The notes under the pieces: model-generated | Told to the model about the DNA's origin: nothing | What the model saw: only the letters and a program-made list of their open reading frames with translations | The model's database searches: none | Program-made: the position numbers and the translations under genes | Shown here: positions 27,370 through 33,053 of the stretch, in pieces | How the letters are laid out: the number at the start of each line of letters is the position of its first letter | Numbering within the stretch: position 1 is the first letter of the stretch | Source: Verrucomicrobiota bacterium | GTDB taxonomy: Bacteria; Verrucomicrobiota; Verrucomicrobiia; Limisphaerales; SIBE01 | Reading direction: 5' to 3' | Length of the DNA: 33,053 nt | NCBI GenBank assembly: GCA_021733945.1 | Contig: JAIPJX010000045.1 | Location: 1 to 33,053 of the forward strand

Positions 27370-29271
27370 ATGAATCTGATGAACCTGCTTCTCCTGATCC
27401 TGGTTTTGCCTGCTTTCGGACAGGACCTGCCCTCGCTTCACTTGGAGGTTCCATCCGATTATCAGGTCCACCAACGCACATCCCGATCCGGTGGTCGGAT
27501 CGTTGTGGCCGGGACGCTTTCCGACAGTCCATCCGTCCCGGGCTCGCTGGAAGCCCGACTCAACGGCGGCCAGGCGTCATCTGCCTGGCAACAGCTGGCT
27601 ACCCTGAAACCAGGCCAGGCACGGTTCCAGGGGGAGCTCATGGCTCCTTCGGGCGGATGGTACACTTTGGAAGTCCGGACGATGCACGCAAACCGCACCA
27701 CCGCTCAAACCTCAATCCCACACGTCGGAATGGGGGAAATCTTCATCGTCTCCGGTCAATCCAACTCAGCCAATCACGGCGAGGAAAAACAGAAATCTCA
27801 GACCGAACGCGTCGCGACGTTTTACAACGGCACCTGGCAGATCGCCCATGACCCGCAGCCAGGAGCAAGCGGCAGAGCCGGCAGTTTTATCCCTTCCTTT
27901 GGCGACGCGATGGCGGACCGTTTCAATGTCCCAATCGGCATCGTGGCGACGGGCGTGGGCGCGACCAGTGTCCGGGAATGGCTGCCCGCAGGAACGCAGT
28001 TTCCAAATCCCCCCACACTGACGGGCAATGTCTCCCAGCTCGCCGATGGAACCTGGGTGAGCAAGGGAACGTTGTTCGACCGGTTTGCACTCCGCATGAA
28101 GGAAATGGGCGTCAACGGTTTTCGGGCCGTGCTCTGGCATCAGGGGGAATCGGACGCCAATCAGTCGGATCAAACGCGCACGCTGACGGGCCCGCTCTAT
28201 CAGCGGTTTCTCACTCAGCTGATCCGGGATTCGAGCCGTGAACTCGGTTGGGAACCACCCTGGTTCGTCGCACTCGCCAGTTACCACACCCCCGAAGATC
28301 CCGAATCGCGCGAAATCCGAACCGCCCAGAGGGCCTTGTGGGAATCAGGCGTCGCGCTCGAAGGACCCGACAGCGACGCGATGACCCGGGACTTCCGCGA
28401 CAATGACGGCAAGGGGGTTCATTTCAGCGGCAAAGGCCTCCGCGAACATGGTGTCCGCTGGGCGGAGAAAGTATCGCCGTGGCTGGAGCGGCAGTTCGCC
28501 GCAACCACCGATTCCGGTGCTTCCGCGAGCCGGATCACGCCACCCGACACCATCAACATGACCATTGCCGGTCGCCCGGCCTTCCTGTATCTGCCGGTCC
28601 CTGCAAAACGCGCCACTCCGCAGCCCTGGATCTTTTATGCGCCCACGCTCCCCCCGTATCCGGACCAGGCGGAAAACTGGATGCACGAGCAGTTTCTCGA
28701 GGCGGGTATTGCCGTGGCGGGAATCGACGTCGGCGAAGCCTACGGGAGTCCCGCCAGTCACCGGGTGTTTGATGCCCTCTATCAGGAACTGACCGAACGA
28801 CGGGGTTTTGCCGCCAAACCGTGCCTGCTCGGACGCAGTCGCGGAGGGCTCTGGGTCAGCAGTTGGGCCATCGCAAACCCCGCACGGATCGCGGGAATCG
28901 CCGGCATCTACCCGGTGTTCGATTTTCGGACCTATCCAGGCGTCGCAAATGCGGCCAACGCGTACGGCCTGAAACCAGAGGAACTCGAAACGAGGACCTC
29001 CGAATTCAATCCGATTGAACGAACGGAGGTTCTCGCCCGGGCGGGTGTGCCCGCCACCCTGATTCATGGGGACATGGATCCGGTAGTCCCGATCCGTGAG
29101 AATTCGGCGGAATTCGTCCGACGCTACACAACCGCGGGAGCCGGATCACTCGTGCGCCTGATCGTGATCGAAGGCCAGGGTCACAATATGTTTGAAGGTT
29201 TTTTTCACTGCCAGGAGTTGGTCGATTTTGCAATCGCCCGGGCGCGGCACGGAGCAACACCCACTCGTTGA
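27370..29271 (+). CDS. Secreted two-domain esterase: SASA acetylesterase plus alpha/beta hydrolase
   Basis: The product has 633 residues. A signal peptide (MNLMNLLLLILVLPAFGQ) is followed by a beta domain, then a sialate O-acetylesterase-like SGNH domain (about 115-375): nucleophile Ser131 in GQSN, the block WHQGESDAN, and His351 in DGKGVHFSGKG. A second hydrolase domain (about 395-620) has Ser490 in GRSRGG, Asp570 in HGDMDPVVP and His605 in GQGHNMF, a complete triad. Both halves appear catalytically competent. The likely role is removal of acetyl or other ester groups from extracellular glycans; the substrate is unknown. A related fusion order occurs in PVC glycan-degrading proteins, from general knowledge. 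It stands alone on the plus strand. Confidence 0.88.
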   Translation: MNLMNLLLLILVLPAFGQDLPSLHLEVPSDYQVHQRTSRSGGRIVVAGTLSDSPSVPGSLEARLNGGQASSAWQQLATLKPGQARFQGELMAPSGGWYTLEVRTMHANRTTAQTSIPHVGMGEIFIVSGQSNSANHGEEKQKSQTERVATFYNGTWQIAHDPQPGASGRAGSFIPSFGDAMADRFNVPIGIVATGVGATSVREWLPAGTQFPNPPTLTGNVSQLADGTWVSKGTLFDRFALRMKEMGVNGFRAVLWHQGESDANQSDQTRTLTGPLYQRFLTQLIRDSSRELGWEPPWFVALASYHTPEDPESREIRTAQRALWESGVALEGPDSDAMTRDFRDNDGKGVHFSGKGLREHGVRWAEKVSPWLERQFAATTDSGASASRITPPDTINMTIAGRPAFLYLPVPAKRATPQPWIFYAPTLPPYPDQAENWMHEQFLEAGIAVAGIDVGEAYGSPASHRVFDALYQELTERRGFAAKPCLLGRSRGGLWVSSWAIANPARIAGIAGIYPVFDFRTYPGVANAANAYGLKPEELETRTSEFNPIERTEVLARAGVPATLIHGDMDPVVPIRENSAEFVRRYTTAGAGSLVRLIVIEGQGHNMFEGFFHCQELVDFAIARARHGATPTR

Positions 29272-29339
29272 GGTCAGGTGCCAATCGATCCCGGGCACAA
29301 CCGCTCGACGGCTGGGCAGACACCTGCTTTTTCGCCTCC

Positions 29340-29417
29340 TGCGACTTCACGATCGAGCCTGGTGCCGGTGGCGCGATACACCTCGCCCATGCCGCCCTGA
29401 CCGGGTTTGGCGGTGAT
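29340..29417 (-). pseudogene. Relic of a serine/threonine protein kinase gene
   Basis: On the minus strand, about 26 codons read RITAKPGQGGMGEVYRAT and then GTRLDREVA. This is the glycine-rich ATP loop (G-x-G-G-M-G-E-V-Y-R-A) and following strand of a Hanks-type bacterial kinase, which would normally continue to the AIKVL lysine. Here similarity ends at DREVA, before that lysine, and the frame stops about 60 bases later. Upstream, a TAA precedes the segment in the same frame. No other kinase motif is present nearby. It is best read as a deletion remnant. Confidence 0.7.
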
Positions 29418-29467
29418 TCTGCAATCGGCAACCGATCGTTAATCACTGGAACAAAAAATGGGGGAAG

Positions 29468-29504
29468 AGCTCAAAGTGCTGGCTTTTGCGGGGGTGTTTG
29501 AGCT
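29468..29504. repeat. 8-base inverted repeat upstream of the cytochrome c gene
   Basis: AGCTCAAA (29468-29475) and TTTGAGCT (29497-29504) are perfect inverted copies separated by 21 bases, 41 bases upstream of the next start codon. The spacing of arm centres (29 bases) fits a regulator binding adjacent helical faces, or a hairpin; neither is proven. Confidence 0.4.
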
Positions 29505-29544
29505 AAGAGCAATCGCTTGAACGTCGAACCCTAAACAAACACCG

Positions 29545-32178
29545 ATGATCTTTAATCCCCGTCCAACCCTTCAACGAACCCCGTCCGCTCTGCTGGTAGC
29601 ACTCAGTATTCTCGTCGTGAAGGCGTGCTTCGCGGCTGCGCCGAATCCTGAACTGGCCCGTTCCGCTCGCCCGCTCTCGCCTGAAGAATCCATGGCCACG
29701 ATGCGGATCGCCGAGGGATACTCGATCGAACTGGTGGCCGGCGAACCCCTGGTTGAGGAACCGGTGCTTGCGGTTTGGGACGGAAACGGCCGGATGTATG
29801 TGGCCGAGATGCGCACCTACATGCAGGAGATCGACGGGAAGAACGAACTCGAACCCCGGAGCCGCGTGGTCCGGCTTGAAGACACCAACGGCGATGGACG
29901 CATGGACAAGAGCACCGTCTTTGCCGACGATCTGGTGCTGCCCCGGATGATTCTGCCGCTCGACGATCGAGTCGTCATCCGCGAGACCGGCACGTTTGAT
30001 TTGTACAGTTACCGCGACACGGACGGAGACGGCGTGGCCGACGAGAAAAAGCCCATGCACATCGGCGGGGAACGCGGCGGCAATCTGGAACATCAGCCCA
30101 GCGGCTTGGTGTGGAACATCGACAACTGGATCTACACCACCTACTCGCGGCACCGGTACCGTTATCAGGGTGGCAGGTTCATTCGCGAGGATCTGCCGCA
30201 TGGATCCGGACAATGGGGCCTCACGCATGATGATTACGGTCGGATGTTTTACTCGACGGCGGGCGGCGAGAATCCGGCAATGGATTTCCAGCAACCGATC
30301 CAATACGGCCAGTTTCAGCTTCCGGGGGAACAGGCACCCGGCTTCCGCGAGGTGTTTCCGATCGACAGCATTCCCGATGTCCAGGGCGGTCGGGGTCGCG
30401 TGCGCCCGGACAACACCCTGAACCATTTCACCGGTTGCGCCGGGCAGTCGATCTATCGTGGCGACCGCATGCCGGAGGATTTCTACGGCGACCTGATCAT
30501 TCCCGAACCCGTCGGGCGACTGGTGCGCCGCGCGAAGGTCCGGATGGTGAACGGCAAGGTCGTCGTCGACAACGCCTATCAAGGAAAGGAATTCCTCGCC
30601 ACGACCGATGCGAATTTCCGTCCGGTCAATTCGGCCACGGGCCCGGATGGCTGTCTTTATCTCGTGGACATGTACCGCGGCATCATTCAGGAGGGGAACT
30701 GGTTGCGGCCGGGATCCTACCTGCGCAGCGTGGTCGAGGAATACGATCTCGACAAGAACATCGGTCGCGGCCGCATCTACCGCATCCGGCACCGTGACTT
30801 CCCTCCCTCCACCGGGCGCCCGCGCATGCTGGAAGAAACACCGGCCCAACTCGTCCGGCACTTGTCCCACCCGAACGGCTGGTGGCGTGACACCGCTCAA
30901 AAACTCATCGTGCTCAAGGGCGACAAGTCGGTCGTCCCGGCGTTGCGGAAGCTGGCCCGCGCAGGGACCACCCAGCAATCCCGCATTCACGCGCTCTGGA
31001 CTCTGGAGGGTCTCGGGGTGATCGAGTCCGATCTGCTGGTCGCGTGTCTTGAGGATTCCGATCTACCTGTGCGTTCGACCGCGATCCGTCTCAGCGAACA
31101 GCTCGTCAGGCAGGGGAACCCGGACTGGGCAGGGCGTTGGGCGGCTCTCCTGGAGAACGCGCCGGGCGAAGTCGCCGTGCAGGTTCTGCTTTCCTCGGCC
31201 TACGCCGGAGTCCCGGAGGCACCCGCGTTTCTGCAGACGGCGTTGAAGCAGCATTCCGACAACGAGGCGATCCAGGGATTGGCACGCGTGCAGGCAGCCC
31301 GGCTGGCCGCCGCGCGCGCCGAAACGGAAAAGCGGAAGGAAATGGCGCGCCGCGAAAAGGAGTTCGCCGAGACGTATCAAAAGGGGCAGGCCGTTTACAC
31401 CACGCTCTGCTTCGCCTGCCACGGCCCCGACGGCAAAGGGGCGCCGATGGAGGGCGGTCAACCGGGCCAGACGATGGCCCCCAACCTGGCGGGCAGCGAA
31501 CGTGTGCTCGGCCGGAAGGAACGGCTGGTGCGCATTCTCCTGCACGGACTCGAGGGACCTGTCGATGGCCAGACCTATACGGCGCTCATGGTGCCGATGG
31601 CTTCCAACGGCGACGACTGGATCGCTCAGGCGCTGACCTACGTCCGCAATTCCTGGGGCAACCAGGGCGACCTGATCACGGCCGGCCAGGTGGCCGCAAT
31701 CCGCGAATCGACAACCGATCGCGCGACACCCTGGACCCTGGCCGAGCTGGAGCGCTTTGATCCACCCCGGCTCGGGAACAAAAAGAGGTGGGCGGTGACC
31801 GCCAGCCACAACAAACGCGACGCCCGGTCGGCCATCGACGAAAATCCCGGAACGCGATACGCCACCGAGACGCCGATGCGGCCAGGCATGTGGTATCAGA
31901 TCCATCTACCGGAGCCGGCCACCGTCTTCAGTCTGCAGCTGGAATCGGGGCGTTCTCCCGGAGACTACCCGCGCGGCTATCGCGTGTTCGTCAGCGATGA
32001 TGGAAAAACCTGGGGCGATCCCATCGCGACCGGCGAAGGCAGCAACCCGCTGACGGAGGTCCTGTTCAAACCGGTCACGACCCGTTTCATCCGCATCGAG
32101 CAGACCGGTTCGGTGGACGGTTTGTTCTGGTCGATCCACGAACTGGAGATCGGCGGCCGGTTCGGAATCCGGAATTGA
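29545..32178 (+). CDS. PVC-type 'membrane-bound dehydrogenase' with HEAT repeats, cytochrome c and discoidin domain
   Basis: The product has 877 residues. A signal peptide (about residues 1-31) leads into the Pirellula/Verrucomicrobium N-terminal beta-propeller domain (TIGR02604-type; EGYSIELVAGEPLVEEPV, MYVAEMRTY, VRLEDTNGDGRMDKSTVF), about residues 50-420. HEAT-like helices follow (430-600), then a cytochrome c domain with haem motif CFACH (C622, C625, H626), and a C-terminal F5/8 type C (discoidin) carbohydrate-binding domain (about 745-870). Such proteins are exported and abundant in PVC bacteria that degrade sulfated or complex glycans. A sugar or alcohol dehydrogenase role is presumed for the propeller but unproven. 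No clear Shine-Dalgarno precedes the ATG; it was chosen for the signal peptide. Confidence 0.9.
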   Translation: MIFNPRPTLQRTPSALLVALSILVVKACFAAAPNPELARSARPLSPEESMATMRIAEGYSIELVAGEPLVEEPVLAVWDGNGRMYVAEMRTYMQEIDGKNELEPRSRVVRLEDTNGDGRMDKSTVFADDLVLPRMILPLDDRVVIRETGTFDLYSYRDTDGDGVADEKKPMHIGGERGGNLEHQPSGLVWNIDNWIYTTYSRHRYRYQGGRFIREDLPHGSGQWGLTHDDYGRMFYSTAGGENPAMDFQQPIQYGQFQLPGEQAPGFREVFPIDSIPDVQGGRGRVRPDNTLNHFTGCAGQSIYRGDRMPEDFYGDLIIPEPVGRLVRRAKVRMVNGKVVVDNAYQGKEFLATTDANFRPVNSATGPDGCLYLVDMYRGIIQEGNWLRPGSYLRSVVEEYDLDKNIGRGRIYRIRHRDFPPSTGRPRMLEETPAQLVRHLSHPNGWWRDTAQKLIVLKGDKSVVPALRKLARAGTTQQSRIHALWTLEGLGVIESDLLVACLEDSDLPVRSTAIRLSEQLVRQGNPDWAGRWAALLENAPGEVAVQVLLSSAYAGVPEAPAFLQTALKQHSDNEAIQGLARVQAARLAAARAETEKRKEMARREKEFAETYQKGQAVYTTLCFACHGPDGKGAPMEGGQPGQTMAPNLAGSERVLGRKERLVRILLHGLEGPVDGQTYTALMVPMASNGDDWIAQALTYVRNSWGNQGDLITAGQVAAIRESTTDRATPWTLAELERFDPPRLGNKKRWAVTASHNKRDARSAIDENPGTRYATETPMRPGMWYQIHLPEPATVFSLQLESGRSPGDYPRGYRVFVSDDGKTWGDPIATGEGSNPLTEVLFKPVTTRFIRIEQTGSVDGLFWSIHELEIGGRFGIRN

Positions 32179-32202
32179 ATTCACCCTTGATCCTATTGCA
32201 AC

Positions 32203-32277
32203 CCAAATAAGCTGAGGTCCGGAAGTGGGGGTGCAAGACAGAATCCTTCGAACCGTTGCTTCCATTGGCTTATTTGG
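32203..32277. repeat. Inverted repeat following the cytochrome c gene
   Basis: CCAAATAAGC (32203-32212) and GCTTATTTGG (32268-32277) are perfect 10-base inverted copies around 55 bases. Inside, GGAAG (32221-32225) pairs with CTTCC (32259-32263). The right arm is followed by AAAAA. It may be a structured 3' end or a small mobile-element relic. Confidence 0.4.
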
Positions 32278-32374
32278 AAAAAGTATCTGACCTCCAAGCA
32301 CCACGTCGGTTGAAGATCTGAAAAGGCGGCGCGAACCGCACTGCCATTCGTTTCAGGTGCGAAGGAATAGGGTT

Positions 32375-32397
32375 GTCGCAGCGCGACAGACTCCACC
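32375..32397 (+). repeat. Partial copy of REP-like element (type 1)
   Basis: GTCGC-agc-GCGAC followed by a-GACTCCACC matches 22 of 23 bases of the inner part and right arm of the complete hairpin at 32603-32639. The left arm has been lost or has diverged. Confidence 0.65.
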
Positions 32398-32452
32398 CAG
32401 TCCACCCGGGAAGGTTTATTCAGGGAAGGGCTCCATCCCTTCGCCAGATCTT

Positions 32453-32480
32453 GGACTGCGGCAGTCCTCTGCCGCAGTCC
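32453..32480. repeat. REP-like perfect hairpin (type 2)
   Basis: GGACTGCGGCAG (32453-32464), loop TCCT and CTGCCGCAGTCC (32469-32480) form a perfect 12-base stem. It is too far from any gene end (about 275 bases) and has no U-tract, so it is more like a REP element than a terminator. Confidence 0.75.
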
Positions 32481-32492
32481 ACGGCGTTGGCA

Positions 32493-32526
32493 GGTCCAAA
32501 AGCGGCAGAGAGGACTGCCGCACTCC
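32493..32526 (-). repeat. Inverted, diverged copy of the type 2 REP-like element
   Basis: Read on the minus strand, 32526-32502 is GGAGTGCGGCAGTCC then TCTCTGCCGC, closely matching the element at 32453-32480. It keeps a 7-base stem (GCGGCAG 32502-32508, CTGCCGC 32515-32521). The two copies form a head-to-head pair, a common arrangement for REP sequences. Confidence 0.6.
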
Positions 32527-32602
32527 ACGACGCTCTCGCGAACCTGCCAAAGACCGGAGCATCCCCACCAGTGGAATAACCCCGTTGGGTGGTGTAACTC
32601 AT

Positions 32603-32639
32603 GAGGTGGAGTCGGTCGCAGCGCGACGGACTCCACCTC
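32603..32639. repeat. REP-like hairpin (type 1), complete
   Basis: GAGGTGGAGTC (32603-32613) pairs with GACTCCACCTC (32629-32639), and inside GTCGC (32615-32619) pairs with GCGAC (32623-32627) around AGC, with one G-G mismatch between. The 37-base palindrome has 16 base pairs and a 3-base loop. Confidence 0.75.
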
Positions 32640-32698
32640 CCCTATTCAAACGTTCGGCTGCCACGCAAGCGCCGCCCGAAGAACGACGGTGTTTTGGA

Positions 32699-32718
32699 CT
32701 GCGCGCGGCAGAGCGCAG
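32699..32718. repeat. Small palindrome related to the type 2 REP-like element
   Basis: CTGCGC (32699-32704) and GCGCAG (32713-32718) form a 6-base stem within TTTTGGACTGCGCG..GGCAGAGCGCAG. The TTTTGGACTGCG start echoes the type 2 element flank. Confidence 0.45.
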
Positions 32719-32893
32719 CGTCGACACCGCTTTGGTCCTGCCCGAAGAGGCAAACCCACTCACTTCCATTCAGCATCCCAATCCGTTCCACTGCAAGCCG
32801 TGAGGAACCTCGGAATCCTCAACGAGCACATCTCCGGCCCGACGCTCACCGGGACGGTTCGCGCCACCTTCCCCCCTCTCCCATTCCAATCCC

Positions 32894-32977
32894 GGTAGGG
32901 CGAAGCGTCCTCGCTGAGCCGCTCAACTCACTTTCGCTCAACCGCTTGTCGGCTCACCGGGACGGATTCGCCCTACC
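32894..32977. repeat. Long interrupted hairpin (type 3 repeat)
   Basis: GGTAGGGCGAA (32894-32904) pairs with TTCGCCCTACC (32967-32977), CGTCC (32906-32910) with GGACG (32960-32964), and TGAGCCG (32915-32921) with CGGCTCA (32950-32956), leaving a 28-base loop. Partial copies appear at 32853-32868 and, inverted, at 33038-33053 (15 of 16 bases shared), and another GGTAGGGCGAA arm ends at 33019. Confidence 0.7.
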
Positions 32978-33053
32978 CTCCGAATAGCTTAAACGAATGG
33001 CAGTGCGCTTCGCCCTACCGCCGAGGGGACGGGGAAAGGTAGCGCGAACCGTC

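Larger units (their letters stand above)
32337..33007. repeat. 17-base perfect inverted repeats bracketing about 670 bp
   Basis: CGCACTGCCATTCGTTT at 32337-32353 is the exact reverse complement of 32991-33007. Outside the arms both sides continue with related sequence (GGCGGCGCGAACC on the left; CTTCGCCCTACC, read inverted, on the right). All the REP-like hairpins lie between these arms. Confidence 0.7.
32179..33053. other. Repeat-rich intergenic region without a convincing gene
   Basis: All long frames here arise from repeated palindromic sequence and none has a recognisable motif. The stretch holds at least four hairpin-forming elements of several types and several partial or inverted copies, listed separately. 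It also includes a 10-base inverted repeat (32203-32212 and 32268-32277) just after the cytochrome c gene. Confidence 0.75.

Noticed and set aside
29278..29297. Possible terminator after the esterase gene
   Set aside because: The GTGCC/GGCAC stem is only about five bases and is not followed by a U-tract.
29503..30990. A 495-codon minus-strand frame opposite the cytochrome c protein gene
   Set aside because: It is a shadow of a gene with clear propeller and haem motifs; the translation has no domain signature.
32179..33053. Several frames of 60-148 codons in the right-end region
   Set aside because: They run through palindromic repeats on both strands and give low-complexity Arg/Pro/Ser-rich translations.
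32330..33053. Possible CRISPR array
   Set aside because: The repeats are palindromes of different types at irregular spacing, in both orientations, with no unique spacers of constant length and no cas genes.

Overview
The window looks like a chromosomal segment of a Verrucomicrobiota bacterium, possibly from the Pedosphaera/Limisphaera side; this is inferred from protein style, not from any search. Grounds: moderately GC-rich DNA, large Thr/Asn-rich secreted proteins, pseudopilins with FTLxELLVV-type leaders, a four-gene minor-pseudopilin set resembling the Verru_Chthon cassette families, a PVC-type cytochrome c/HEAT 'membrane-bound dehydrogenase' protein, an ASPIC/UnbV FG-GAP protein, a sialate O-acetylesterase-like enzyme and a Y1 transposase of the RAYT type.

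Layout. Positions 1-22107 are almost entirely minus-strand and read right to left as one type II secretion/type IV pilus-like locus. First comes a motor block: a PilB/GspE ATPase (22107-20401), a PilT ATPase (20304-19201), a second PilB/GspE ATPase (19196-17487) and a PilC/GspF platform protein (17465-16116), behind a recognisable promoter and closed by a hairpin at 16063-16090. Next is a BrnT/BrnA-like toxin-antitoxin pair (15947-15382) with its own promoter-like sequence and palindromic operator candidate. A pseudopilin block follows: two GspG-like proteins (15371-14601, 14480-13671), then four tightly packed genes (13664-7121) whose order and N-termini match GspH-GspI-GspJ-GspK. The last of these, GspK-like, is 1291 residues, several times the usual size. 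Six bases after a possible 34-codon leader ORF begins a giant subtilisin-family protease (6953 to beyond the left edge, at least 2317 residues) with P-domains and near-identical 85-86-residue C-terminal repeats. My working inference is one envelope machine (motors, platform, pseudopilus) with the giant protease as linked cargo or surface product. No secretin, GspL/GspM or prepilin peptidase is in the window.

Positions 22598-26080 encode a secreted calcium-binding FG-GAP/ASPIC protein, and 26272-27240 a RAYT-type transposase. On the plus strand are a two-domain esterase (27370-29271) and a cytochrome c/HEAT/discoidin protein (29545-32178), both apparently exported and plausibly involved in carbohydrate breakdown. 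Between them is a short relic of a serine/threonine protein kinase gene on the minus strand (29340-29417). The final 875 bases have no convincing gene and are a dense mosaic of REP-like palindromes and inverted repeats.
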